Source: UBA8106 sp964569695 | Lineage (GTDB): Bacteria; Acidobacteriota; Vicinamibacteria; Vicinamibacterales; UBA823 | Reading direction: 5' to 3' | Assembly (NCBI GenBank): GCA_964569695.1 | Contig: CAZMUA010000014.1 | Location: 31,201 to 95,200, forward strand | Length of the DNA stretch: 64,000 nt | Part shown: positions 45,632-54,600 of the stretch, in pieces | Layout: the number at the start of each line of letters is the position of its first letter | Numbering within the stretch: the stretch's first letter is position 1 | The notes under the pieces: model-generated | Told to the model about the DNA's origin: nothing | The model's database searches: none | What the model saw: the letters and a program-made list of their open reading frames with translations, nothing else | Position numbers and translations under genes: made by a program

Positions 45632-46072
45632 ATGACTGGATTATTACTGTTTGCTCTCTTGGTCGGTCTTCTATTACCACTACAAGCGGGTATTAATTCA
45701 CAATTGAGACTTCACATGGGCCACCCGCTTTGGGCGTCCTTGGTGTCGTTTGCTGGAGGCACCCTTGCCCTAGTTTGTCTGCTTGCATTGAGCCGTGTAT
45801 CGTTGCCGCCGGTTGGGTGGTTTGAACGCGTGCCCTGGTGGCAGTTGACTGGTGGATTGCTTGGTGCGCTGTTTGTAACGGCTGCGCTCATGCTTGCGCC
45901 CCGGCTTGGGGCCGCCACCCTAGTTGCCTCAGTGGTAGCTGGTCAAATGGTTGGATCTATGGTTATTGATCACTACGGTATTGTGGGATACCCACAACAT
46001 GACCTCAGTGTAGAGCGGATTATGGGGATGCTGCTTGTGATTATTGGCGTTGCGCTGATTCAGTACAAATAG
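45632..46072 (+). CDS. YdcZ/DUF606 family small transporter
   Basis: 146 residues with about five membrane helices. The pattern GLLLPLQAGINSQLRLHMG near the N-terminus and the final GMLLVIIGVALIQYK match the YdcZ (DMT superfamily) half-transporters. AGGAATGGA precedes the ATG at 45632. The frame is open upstream over the end of glnS but that part is a shadow. It sits between glnS and lutA; export of a metabolite is possible. Confidence 0.83.
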   Translation: MTGLLLFALLVGLLLPLQAGINSQLRLHMGHPLWASLVSFAGGTLALVCLLALSRVSLPPVGWFERVPWWQLTGGLLGALFVTAALMLAPRLGAATLVASVVAGQMVGSMVIDHYGIVGYPQHDLSVERIMGMLLVIIGVALIQYK

Positions 46073-46082
46073 AGGTGCTTAA

Positions 46083-46829
46083 ATGAGTGAATCAAGTGGC
46101 TTGCGGACAGTGCAACTGTTTGCTACCTGCTTGGTCGAAACTATACGTCCTGCGGTTGGGATGGCGGTTGCTCGCGTGCTGGAACAATTAGGCGTGGCAG
46201 TCGAGGTTTCCAATCAGCAGACTTGCTGTGGGCAACCTGCATTTAACGCCGGCGCATGGGGTGACGCCCGTGCCATGGCTCGGCACACGCTTGACACGCT
46301 TGAACAGTCAGAAGCCCCGATCGTCGTGCCATCGGGTTCGTGTACCGACATGATTTTGCATCGGTACGGGGAGTTGTTGCAGGATGATGCGGTTTACGCT
46401 GCTAAGGCAGTGCGGGTGGCAGCACGCACTCATGAGTTCAGTCAGTTTGTTGTCGAGAAACTTAAAGCGCCAGCGCTTGGACGCTGTGTAGATCGTACGC
46501 TCGTCTATCACCCCTCCTGCCATCTCTCGCGAGGTCTCGATATTCGCGAGGCCCCACAACAACTACTGAACGGCATCGAAGGGGCCCAATGCGTTCCCCT
46601 TGAAGGAGCTGATGAGTGTTGTGGCTTTGGCGGATTGTTCTCGGTAGAGATGAGCGACATTTCTAGTGCAATGCTAAACCGCAAGCTCGACTCCATCGTA
46701 GAGTCTGGTGCGGACACGGTGGTTGCTTGTGATGCCGGGTGTTTGTTGCAGATCGAAGGTGGGTTACACCGTCGAGGTGCACGGGTGTCAGTTTGCCATC
46801 TCGCGGAAATTCTCGCGGAGGAAGTGTGA
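46083..46829 (+). CDS. lutA: L-lactate utilisation protein A
   Basis: 248 residues, a single-subunit Fe-S/CCG-domain protein. The two CCG motifs are QQTCCGQPAFNAG (residues about 40-52) and DECCGFGGLFSVEM (about 178-191), and there is a CysxxxAsp-type YHPSCHLSRG. LutA is part of the LutABC complex that oxidises L-lactate to pyruvate. Its stop overlaps the GTG of lutB by four bases (GTGA at 46826-46829). The call is firm. Confidence 0.92.
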   Translation: MSESSGLRTVQLFATCLVETIRPAVGMAVARVLEQLGVAVEVSNQQTCCGQPAFNAGAWGDARAMARHTLDTLEQSEAPIVVPSGSCTDMILHRYGELLQDDAVYAAKAVRVAARTHEFSQFVVEKLKAPALGRCVDRTLVYHPSCHLSRGLDIREAPQQLLNGIEGAQCVPLEGADECCGFGGLFSVEMSDISSAMLNRKLDSIVESGADTVVACDAGCLLQIEGGLHRRGARVSVCHLAEILAEEV

Positions 46830-48232
46830 CGCAGGGCACAGTGGCGTTTCATCGGCGTGTAACTGATGCCTTGGCAGACCAACAGCTTCGTATCGCACTT
46901 GATCGCACCACCAACCGTTTTGCCAGCTCGCGTCTAAAGGGTTTGGCTTCACTGCCCAACGTTGAGCACGTGCGCGATCAGGCTCGTGCTATCAGAATGC
47001 GGACGCTAGAGAATCTGGATAAACAGCTCGAACAGTTTGAAGAGGCTGTTGGTGCAGCGGGAGGTCATGTTCACTGGGCAAGGAACGCGACCGAAGCGAG
47101 TCGCATCGTGCTGGATTTGGCGAAGTCACGGAAAGTTCAACGCGTGGTGAAATCAAAATCCATGATTAGCGAAGAGATCGAGCTCAATAAAGCCTTGATT
47201 GATGCCGGTCTTAATGTCATCGAATCCGACTTGGGTGAGTACATTATCCAACTGGCTAATGAGATGCCATCTCACATCATTGCTCCTGCTGTCCATAAAA
47301 CGAAGGAAGACGTAGGACGACTCTTCGCAGAAAAACTTGGAGTCCCGCTAACACATGATCCCGAGCAAATGGCCAAGATTGCGCGCGAGCGACTTCGTAA
47401 TGTGTTTCTGAGGGCAGATCTGGGTATCAGTGGTGTGAACTTCGGCGTAGCAGAGACGGGCACAATCGCGATCGTGACCAATGAGGGTAATGCATCACTC
47501 ACAGTCAGTGCGCCGAGAATTCATGTCGCGATGATGGGTATTGAAAGACTCGTGCCTACTCTTGATGACCTGACTGTCATGTTGGAACTACTGGCTCGTT
47601 CAGCTACGGGACAGAAGCTTACGGTGTATACCGATTTGCTCACAGGTCCCAGACATGATGAGCAGGATGGTCCAGAAGAGTTACATGTGGTGTTACTTGA
47701 TAACGGTCGAAGTGGTTTACTCGGCACCTCGATGGCCGAGGTCCTGGCGTGTATTCGGTGCGGAGCTTGTCTCAATGTTTGTCCGGTTTACCGTGAAATC
47801 GGAGGACATGCTTACGGCAGTGTTTATCCAGGCCCAATTGGTGCTGTTCTGACACCGGCTATTGGTGGCTTGGAACGTTGGGAAGCACTACCGATGGCGA
47901 GTTCATTATGCGGTGCATGCCGTGACGCTTGTCCCGTGCGCATTGATTTACCGCGTATGCTTCTAGAACTTCGGGCCAAGCGAGCCAATGCCAACCGTCT
48001 TCCCTTGTGGCTCAAGTTTGGACTAAAACTCTACGCCGCAACCGCCATGCACCCTCAACTTTTTCGAGTCATGGTAAGTGTGAGCCGGTGGGTTTTAGGG
48101 AAATTTAGTACTGGTGGGTGGTTACGATGGTTACCATCACCCCTTTCAGGCTGGACGCACTCTCGAGATTTTCCAGTATTTGCGGACCAATCGTTTAGTG
48201 AGCAATGGCAGTCGAGGCGTACCAACCAATGA
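46826..48232 (+). CDS. lutB: L-lactate utilisation protein B
   Basis: 468 residues from the GTG at 46826, which is supported by GCGGAGGAA just upstream and overlap with lutA. The N-terminal LUD-like part (residues about 60-300) includes MISEEIELN and the EGNASLTV segment. Two ferredoxin-type motifs follow, CIRCGACLNVCPVYREIG and LCGACRDACPVRIDLP, holding two [4Fe-4S] clusters. With LutA and LutC it forms the lactate oxidation complex. The frame extends 29 residues further upstream but overlaps lutA. Confidence 0.92.
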   Translation: MTQGTVAFHRRVTDALADQQLRIALDRTTNRFASSRLKGLASLPNVEHVRDQARAIRMRTLENLDKQLEQFEEAVGAAGGHVHWARNATEASRIVLDLAKSRKVQRVVKSKSMISEEIELNKALIDAGLNVIESDLGEYIIQLANEMPSHIIAPAVHKTKEDVGRLFAEKLGVPLTHDPEQMAKIARERLRNVFLRADLGISGVNFGVAETGTIAIVTNEGNASLTVSAPRIHVAMMGIERLVPTLDDLTVMLELLARSATGQKLTVYTDLLTGPRHDEQDGPEELHVVLLDNGRSGLLGTSMAEVLACIRCGACLNVCPVYREIGGHAYGSVYPGPIGAVLTPAIGGLERWEALPMASSLCGACRDACPVRIDLPRMLLELRAKRANANRLPLWLKFGLKLYAATAMHPQLFRVMVSVSRWVLGKFSTGGWLRWLPSPLSGWTHSRDFPVFADQSFSEQWQSRRTNQ

Positions 48233-48912
48233 GTCTAGACAGTCGTGCGGCCATTCTCAGTCAAATTCGGCAAAGCCAGACACGATTGGAGGAGCAAGTT
48301 CGTAATAAAGTCCAGGCAGAACCCATCGGTGATACCCCAGGTGATTCCGAGAACCTCGTCGAACGCTTTAGCCTGGAGGCTGAAGTGGCCGGTGCTCAAC
48401 AACATCGTGTTCCAGGGCAAGAAGATGCTGTTGAAGTTGTCCATCAAATCTTATGCGATAACGACGCCTCGGATATATTGGCTTGGAATTCAACTGACCC
48501 GTTAATAGGGCAATTAAATAAGACCTTAATTCAGCGTGGATATCGAGTACTTGATGCCGTGCTGCCCAAATCGGCCGACGAACGAAAGGTCAAGCTGGGT
48601 CAACTCGCACAGGCGCAGGTTGGTGTCACAGGCGCCTTGGCAGGCATTGCTGCGACAGGCACAGTAGTTCTGGCGAGCGGTCCTGACCGGGCACGACTCG
48701 CATGGTTGCTACCCCCTGTGCACGTTGTGTTGTTATCATCACATTCTCTCTATCCGACGCTCGCGTCGTTTTTTTCGGAACGCGAGGATTGCGTCCGTCG
48801 CAGTAGTCATGTGGCATTTGTGACTGGACCTAGTCGGACAGCGGACATTGAGCAGACCCTAACCAGAGGGGTTCATGGACCAACCAATGTTCATATTGTG
48901 CTAGTTGATTAG
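48229..48912 (+). CDS. lutC: L-lactate utilisation protein C
   Basis: About 227 residues. The LUD domain has VGVTGALAGIAATGTVVLA and VAFVTGPSRTADIEQT...VHGPTNVHIVLVD, typical of LutC. I place the start at the ATG at 48229, which overlaps the lutB stop (ATGA); an ATG at 48205 is also possible and would lengthen the overlap. The three genes form one unit. The following gene starts 21 bases later. Confidence 0.9.
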   Translation: MSLDSRAAILSQIRQSQTRLEEQVRNKVQAEPIGDTPGDSENLVERFSLEAEVAGAQQHRVPGQEDAVEVVHQILCDNDASDILAWNSTDPLIGQLNKTLIQRGYRVLDAVLPKSADERKVKLGQLAQAQVGVTGALAGIAATGTVVLASGPDRARLAWLLPPVHVVLLSSHSLYPTLASFFSEREDCVRRSSHVAFVTGPSRTADIEQTLTRGVHGPTNVHIVLVD

Positions 48913-48933
48913 TTCGCATGGAAAAATATTGAG

Positions 48934-50055
48934 ATGCCGACTGCAGATGGCAAGTTTGGAGTAGGAATCGTTGGTACTGGATGGTGTGCGGCGGCACATC
49001 TTCGGGCGTTCGCAGGTAATCCGCATACCCGCGTTGTATTAATGTGCGGGCGGAATGAACAACGAGCAAGGCGAAAGTTGAAGGATTTTGGTGCGGAAGT
49101 AGCTGACGTGTCCTTCACACGTAAGTATGATGATTTGCTCTCTGCAGAGGATATCGACATTATAGCGATTTCAACACCGAATCATCTGCACGCTGAGCAA
49201 GCTATTCAAGCAGCACAAGCGGGGAAACACTTCGTCCTTGAAAAACCAACAGGCTTGGATGTCCGAGAACTCGCAAAAATTGCAACGGCCGTACGCCGTG
49301 CGCAAGTGCGCACGATTGTCTCGTTCGTGCTGCATTACAATCCGTTTCTGAAGTTTGCGTACTGGCTGCGAGAGTCAGGTCGACTCGGGGCAATTCGGTA
49401 TGTTCGTTGCCAGTACTTGTCACGAATTTTGGAATCCTATCCTGGCTGGTCTTGGCTAAAAACAGCCAGAAGCGGAAGGAGTCATTTGCTAGCCGCAGGA
49501 TGTCATGCTGTCGATGCATTGCGTTGGTGTTCCGGCCTTGAACCAACGGCAGTGAGTGCGTATCACACCCAATTCACGAAAGGGTATCAGTGGCCAACGT
49601 CGATCGTAGTTAATTTACAGCTTGGACGTCGAGCGATCGGACAAGTTGTCAGTTCGACTGACTACATGATGCCTTATACATTTGGTATTGAACTCATGGG
49701 CGATCGCGCCACACTTAGGGATGACACGATTTTTTGGAAGGATCAGCCTGTCGATCTTGATGAGTTGCGCCAGGCGAATCCTTTTCCTGAAGTTACGTTG
49801 AAACCAGGTCGTGCGCTTGATGGCAGCTCGACGATTCGAATCGACTGTGAGATGCCGGCCTCGGGTAACGTTCGGAGTCATCCCTTTCAAGGTGAGATTG
49901 ACGAATTAGTAAACTGTATACGTCAAAATAGGGAATCACATCTTAATGTCTTCGACGCGCAGAAAACCATGGAGGTCTGTTTGGCTGCGGATCGTTCGGC
50001 GACCAACAGTGGGCGAAGAGTAAAACTTCCCCTTATCAAGCAGACTGGCGACTAA
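48934..50055 (+). CDS. Gfo/Idh/MocA family oxidoreductase
   Basis: 373 residues. The Rossmann NAD(P) motif is VGIVGTGWCAAAHLRAFAG and the family marker is HFVLEKPTGLDVREL with the EKP Lys. A C-terminal beta-sheet domain follows, with catalytic His likely in AAGCHAVDALRW. Sugar or sugar-acid dehydrogenation is typical. It lies between lutC and rhaI, so it may work on rhamnose, fucose or a related sugar, but this is inference. No ribosome site stands out before the ATG at 48934. Confidence 0.88.
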   Translation: MPTADGKFGVGIVGTGWCAAAHLRAFAGNPHTRVVLMCGRNEQRARRKLKDFGAEVADVSFTRKYDDLLSAEDIDIIAISTPNHLHAEQAIQAAQAGKHFVLEKPTGLDVRELAKIATAVRRAQVRTIVSFVLHYNPFLKFAYWLRESGRLGAIRYVRCQYLSRILESYPGWSWLKTARSGRSHLLAAGCHAVDALRWCSGLEPTAVSAYHTQFTKGYQWPTSIVVNLQLGRRAIGQVVSSTDYMMPYTFGIELMGDRATLRDDTIFWKDQPVDLDELRQANPFPEVTLKPGRALDGSSTIRIDCEMPASGNVRSHPFQGEIDELVNCIRQNRESHLNVFDAQKTMEVCLAADRSATNSGRRVKLPLIKQTGD

Positions 50056-50089
50056 GTTACTAAGTGTTTTGTGAGAATGAAGTTATAAA

Positions 50090-51388
50090 ATGCCAAATTC
50101 CTTGGAATTGTTCGCCGAGAGAATCGCAGATCACAACAATCCGTTACGCCAGAATCTTGACCGGGATTATGAAGCACTCGGTGAACGGCTGCTCCGCTGT
50201 GGGGTCCAAATAGAATCGTTGGTGGAGAGCGCCAAGACATTCGAAGTAGCGTTGCCATCTTGGGGAGTGGGGACTGGCGGCACTCGCTTCGCACGTTTTC
50301 CAGGCTTGGGGGAACCCCGCAACATCGAGGAAAAGTTACAAGATTGTGCCATTGTCCACCAATTAACTCGAACAACCCCCCATGTTTCATTGCATATTCC
50401 TTGGGACAAGTCAGGCGACCTAGCCGCACTTCTGGCGTTAGCAGCTCAACTTGGCCTCAGCTTTAGCGCAGTCAACTCCAATACGTTTCAAGATCAAGAC
50501 GGACAATCTCATAGCTACAAGTTTGGAGGACTCACGCATGTCGATAAAGCGGTTCGTCAACAGGCGGTCGAGCATCATCTTGAATGTATTGAAATCGGGC
50601 AAGCCTTAGGATCGCATGCAATTACAGTTTGGATTGCCGACGGCGGGAATTTTCCTGGTCAACAGCATGTCAGACAGGCGTTGGAACGCTACATCAGTAG
50701 CATGGAGCGTATCTACGAAGCTCTTCCAGATGATTGGAGGATCTTGCTGGAGTACAAGTTGTACGAACCAGCTTTCTACTCGACGGTAGTAAATGACTGG
50801 GGAGTGAGTTATTGGTGTGCGCAAACACTCGGGCCAAAAGCACAATGTTTGATTGATTTAGGTCATCATGCTCCACATGTAAATATCGAAATGATTGTGG
50901 CTCGTCTCATTCAGTTCGGCAAACTTGGCGCGCTGCATATCAATGACAGTAAGTATGGTGATGACGATCTGGATGCTGGTTCGATCGCGCCCTTTCAACT
51001 CTTTCTGGTTTTTAATGAATTGATTGATGCGGTCTCTGAAGGTGTAGACGGGGTTTATCCCGAGTACATGCTTGATCAGTCGCACAATGTGACCGACCCG
51101 ATTGAATCATTAACCATGAGTGCAATTGAAGTGCAGAGAGCCTACGTTAAGGCGTTGCTCGTTGATCGAAAAGCGCTAAGCGCATATCAGGAACAGAACG
51201 ATGCAATCATGGCACTTACAACGCTCAAGACGGCGTTTTACGAGAACGTTGATCCGATACTGGAAATGGCGCGCTACCGTGCACAGGGTGCTATCGATCC
51301 GATCGGCGTTTATCGCCGAAGCGGTTACCGGCAGTTAGTGGCATCGGAACGACCTGCCGAAACAAAATCTCGCTCTGGCATCGTCTGA
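50090..51388 (+). CDS. rhaI: L-rhamnose isomerase, RhaI type
   Basis: 432 residues. It resembles the Pseudomonas-type L-rhamnose isomerase rather than E. coli RhaA: SWGVGTGGTRFARFPG, HIPWDKSGD, WIADGGNFPGQ, ILLEYKLYEPAFYSTVVNDWG (metal Glu), CLIDLGHHAPHVNIE and LHINDSKYGDDDLD (metal Asp). It converts L-rhamnose to L-rhamnulose in the cytoplasm. It precedes rhaB by 32 bases. It ends in an ordinary TGA. Confidence 0.9.
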   Translation: MPNSLELFAERIADHNNPLRQNLDRDYEALGERLLRCGVQIESLVESAKTFEVALPSWGVGTGGTRFARFPGLGEPRNIEEKLQDCAIVHQLTRTTPHVSLHIPWDKSGDLAALLALAAQLGLSFSAVNSNTFQDQDGQSHSYKFGGLTHVDKAVRQQAVEHHLECIEIGQALGSHAITVWIADGGNFPGQQHVRQALERYISSMERIYEALPDDWRILLEYKLYEPAFYSTVVNDWGVSYWCAQTLGPKAQCLIDLGHHAPHVNIEMIVARLIQFGKLGALHINDSKYGDDDLDAGSIAPFQLFLVFNELIDAVSEGVDGVYPEYMLDQSHNVTDPIESLTMSAIEVQRAYVKALLVDRKALSAYQEQNDAIMALTTLKTAFYENVDPILEMARYRAQGAIDPIGVYRRSGYRQLVASERPAETKSRSGIV

Positions 51389-51420
51389 TTCAAACGCACG
51401 CTAAAACTTGGAGGGAGAAG

Positions 51421-52911
51421 CTGCAAACCGAGAAGTGGACAAGGGACTATATTGCCGTTGATCTTGGAGCCGGCAGCGGGCGCGTTGTGGTGGGCCGCTT
51501 CGGCGAGGCGCATGTTGATTTTGAAGAGTTACATCGTTTTTCAAATAACCCGAGACACCATGATGGTCACGAACGCTGGAATGTAGGAGAACTTCTTAAT
51601 GGACTCACGACCGGTTTGGCAAAGATATCTAATGGTGGTCGTGACGTTATTTCGATCGGCGTGGATACTTGGGGTGTCGATTATGGCTTACTCGACGACC
51701 GTAAGCGATTAATTGAGGATCCGATCTGCTACCGTGATAATCGTACGGATGGCATTGTTGAGCATGTTCACCGACTGATCTCTCGCGATGAGTTGTTTCG
51801 TATTACTGGTCTCCAGACACTCCCGCTTAACACAATTTATCAACTGGTAGCACAGCGAGAGGCTCGTGAATGGCCGCTCACTGCAGCACATCTACTGATG
51901 ATGCCAGATATTGTGCACCACCATCTGTGTGGCGAATTGGTCAGTGAACATACTATGGCGAGCACAACGCAATTAGCATCGGCCACAACGCGGGAATGGG
52001 CCCCAGAAGTGTTCGAGTGCCTGGGGTTGCCGTTCGAGGTTATGCCACCCCTGATGAAACCAGGAAGCGCGATCGGTAAACTGCGCTCCCATTTGCAACG
52101 CACGTTAGGACTACCACCCATCGGGGTGGTGGTGCCAGCCACTCATGACACAGCTAGTGCCGTTGTGGGAGCGCCGCTTCAGAATGACTGGGCCTATATC
52201 AGTTCGGGGACTTGGTCACTGGTCGGCGTGGAGACGCGTGAACCGTTGTTAACTGAGGCGGTGGCACGTGAGAATTTGACGAACGAAGGAGGATTTGACG
52301 GCACCAATCGTTTACTTAAGAACATTATGGGTTTGTGGATCTTGGAATCTTGTAGGCGGGTTTGGGCTGATAACGGAACACTGATCGGCTATCAGACACT
52401 TGCCGAAGAGTTACGTGCGGCGCCTGCCCGGCGTGCGTTTATCGTACCGGATATGTCCTGCTTCTTTAATCCCTCGAACATGCCGGAAGAGGTGCGTGGC
52501 TTCCTTCGAGATAGCGGCCAGGAAGTTCCGGACGATCCGGCCTGGTTGGCTCGGGTGATTCTTGAGTCCTTGGCTCTTCGCTACGGTTCTATTGTGCGTC
52601 GGATTGAACGAGTAACCAGTCGCGCAATCGGTGGTATTCAGATCATCGGCGGTGGTGCTCAGAATAGTTTCTTGAACCAAGCGACAGCTGACGCGACGAA
52701 TCGGGTGGTTCAGGCCGGTCCAGTGGAGGCCACAGCATTCGGCAATCTTATGGTACAGGCGATTGCAGACGGACGCTTTACTGATGTTGCTGAAGCTAGG
52801 GAGTTCTTAGCTCGACACGTGCCAGTTATACACAGTGAGCCTAGTGAACAGACGGAATGGGCAGAAGCTCGCGAACGCTATGCGCAACTTGAAACCGAAT
52901 TTGGCTTTTGA
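51421..52911 (+). CDS. rhaB: Rhamnulokinase
   Basis: About 496 residues if it starts at the CTG at 51421, against about 490 in E. coli. The first ATP-site motif, YIAVDLGAGSGRVVVG, lies upstream of the first conventional start codon (GTG at 51487), so the gene must start earlier. GGAGG at 51410-51414 has a 6-base spacing to CTG 51421, and no ATG, GTG or TTG is in frame between there and the rhaI stop. Later motifs are VDTWGVDYGLLD, PATHDTASAVVG, YISSGTWSLVGVE and IIGGGAQNSFLNQ. It phosphorylates L-rhamnulose. The start codon deserves experimental confirmation. Confidence 0.9.
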   Translation: MQTEKWTRDYIAVDLGAGSGRVVVGRFGEAHVDFEELHRFSNNPRHHDGHERWNVGELLNGLTTGLAKISNGGRDVISIGVDTWGVDYGLLDDRKRLIEDPICYRDNRTDGIVEHVHRLISRDELFRITGLQTLPLNTIYQLVAQREAREWPLTAAHLLMMPDIVHHHLCGELVSEHTMASTTQLASATTREWAPEVFECLGLPFEVMPPLMKPGSAIGKLRSHLQRTLGLPPIGVVVPATHDTASAVVGAPLQNDWAYISSGTWSLVGVETREPLLTEAVARENLTNEGGFDGTNRLLKNIMGLWILESCRRVWADNGTLIGYQTLAEELRAAPARRAFIVPDMSCFFNPSNMPEEVRGFLRDSGQEVPDDPAWLARVILESLALRYGSIVRRIERVTSRAIGGIQIIGGGAQNSFLNQATADATNRVVQAGPVEATAFGNLMVQAIADGRFTDVAEAREFLARHVPVIHSEPSEQTEWAEARERYAQLETEFGF

Positions 52912-52941
52912 CGAGAGCCGTCTGCCTCACAAGGAACTCTA

Positions 52942-54435
52942 TTACTTGAGTTCGTTTTCATGTTCATGGTCGCTCTCATCATACGCTACGGTGTCGAGCG
53001 ACCAGTTCTGTCGGATCAACGTCAGCTGAGCCTTTTGACTGAAGATTGACTCTGTGACCGGATGACGAGCGATCCCGTCGCGCCACACAACCAGTGCCTG
53101 ATCGGTTTCGTTTGCTTGAAAATGGAGCCACCCGCGCATGAAAAACGCCTCACTGGCATGTGAATGATCAGGATAATGATCAATAAATTGATCGAGTAAA
53201 GGTATGGCGCGTTCAATGTTCCCACGCTTATAAGCGATCCGTGTTCGTTCTAAATCGGAGTCAGGTCCGGCTGGCACACCTTCAAGTGTCGCAAGGGCTT
53301 TAGACCACTGCCCTTGTAAACGATACGCACGTGACCGGAGAAGTGCTGAATTAACAATTGCTGTGGACTGGTTGTCCAATAACGCCAACACACGGTCTAC
53401 AGCGCCTTCATCAAGAAGAAGTTCGACATACCGCATGACCGAATCTGAATCTTTAGCGTCCTTTAATTGAGCCATTGTTGGCCACGTTCGGTCATATTCA
53501 GGATGCTGGCCGAGGAATTTTACTAATTCGCGCTTCACGAACTGTGGGTCGAGCACTCCGGTTGTTTGTGCAGCTTCACGACCACGCATGCCTTCGATAC
53601 GTCCGAAAATCACAGATTCGACTGGCGGACCGTTCATGATTTCAGGAGTTTCGAGAATCATGTAAGCGTCTTCGTGTCCAGGAGGCATACCGTAGCGGAT
53701 ACCAGAGCCGTCCAGATTATCGATATGGACTGGCACGAAGTATCGGTTGATCAAAGTGACAACTGTGGGATCGGAGAACGGACCCGTTCTCACAAAAAGG
53801 CCGCCTTCTCAGGTGCCAGCTGTTGGAAAGATCATCAAGGGTTTTTTGGATGCGGTGGCTTCGTGACGCGCTGCCTGTTCGTCCTTTCGCCATTCAACTC
53901 CGCCTGTCGGCCAGTACAGGTCGGGTGCCCCTCGATCGTCGAATTGGTTCGTTAACACGATGTCTTCAAACGCACTGGTTCCACCTAGTTCTTCGACACG
54001 CACGACACGATTCGGTTCGATTCGAAAGAGAAGTCGACCCAACTGCCAATAATCTACGACTGACCATGTCTTTACAAATGGGCGCCGATCGAGTGTCTGT
54101 CCGAGTGGTTGCTCCGCGCAAAAGAAACAGACACCTGCGTTTAGCTGAAAAATCGTATGAGGGCTGATAATGAGACGATCTCTGTCCACTCTTGTATCCG
54201 GAGAGTGCACAGTGAGCACCTGATTGATATCACTGACTCGTAACTCCGCATTATCAGCCACATCAACCGAAATCGATTTGCCGTCGATGTTGCTAGCAGT
54301 GACTCCGGGCAACCTATTTAAAGCTTCGAGTGCCTCCTCCGAAATGGCGGCGCCCCGCAATGGCACTTCGGTTGAGGTCGCTGTTGTAACTGGCTGACTT
54401 ACTGTTAGGAGTGTCGCCAGAAGAAAAATTGTCAT
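52942..54435 (-). CDS. Putative selenocysteine-containing exported thioredoxin-like/TPR protein (in-frame UGA)
   Basis: One frame of 498 codons runs from the ATG at 54435 to the stop at 52942, broken only by TGA at 53811-53809 (codon 209). Read through, it gives a signal peptide (MTIFLLATLLTVSQPVTTA), an N-terminal domain with CFFC, a thioredoxin-like segment, and C-terminal TPR-like helices. Around the TGA the sequence is KKPLMIFPTAGT-U-EGGLF followed by FSDPTVVTLINRYFVPVHID, which aligns without gaps to thioredoxin-fold proteins having KP....TCxxC at this spot; the U replaces the first Cys and a Gly the second. Taken as two genes, neither half makes sense: the second would begin inside the fold. 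No ribosome site precedes the ATG; a leaderless mRNA is suggested. A nonsense mutation remains possible. Confidence 0.7.
53774..53811 (-). promoter_or_regulatory. Candidate bacterial SECIS element and UGA codon
   Basis: After the UGA at 53811-53809 there are 17 bases, then GAGAACG-GGUC-CGUUCUC (53791 to 53774), a perfect 7-bp hairpin with a GGUC loop whose first two bases are G. The loop starts 24 bases after UGA. The bacterial consensus (loop 16-37 bases after UGA, G in the first two loop positions, short stable upper stem) is met, and the loop resembles the GGUCU of E. coli fdhF. The hairpin lies within coding sequence, as bacterial SECIS elements do. Confidence 0.7.
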
Positions 54436-54444
54436 AATTGTTGC

Positions 54445-54473
54445 ATGCTATCGTCACCACTAATAACTGTCAA
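54445..54473 (-). promoter_or_regulatory. Candidate promoter for the UGA-containing gene
   Basis: On the minus strand, TTGACA (54473-54468), 17-base spacer, TAGCAT (54450-54445, four of six). The -10 ends 9 bases before the ATG at 54435, so the transcript would be nearly leaderless, which fits the lack of a ribosome site. It overlaps nothing but lies next to the divergent promoter. Confidence 0.45.
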
Positions 54474-54477
54474 CATA

Positions 54478-54505
54478 TTGATATGCAGGATGTTAGTAGT
54501 ATAAC
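54478..54505 (+). promoter_or_regulatory. Candidate promoter for the eight-haem cytochrome gene
   Basis: TTGATA at 54478-54483, 16-base spacer, TATAAC at 54500-54505 (five of six each). It sits 95 bases before the GTG at 54601, back to back with the minus-strand promoter, in a 165-base divergent intergenic region. Confidence 0.45.
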
Positions 54506-54600
54506 AATCCTCGGAGGTGGTGATTTCATCGGGTCTATGGAGATTCAATTTACTTGGCGGAAGAGTGACAATAAAGCCGGACGTGGAGCAAAAGGTCTAG

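Noticed and set aside
52942..53793. The downstream half as an independent protein starting at GTG 53793
   Set aside because: It would begin inside a thioredoxin fold, with no proper ribosome site, and in the same frame as the upstream half; the single-gene reading is simpler.
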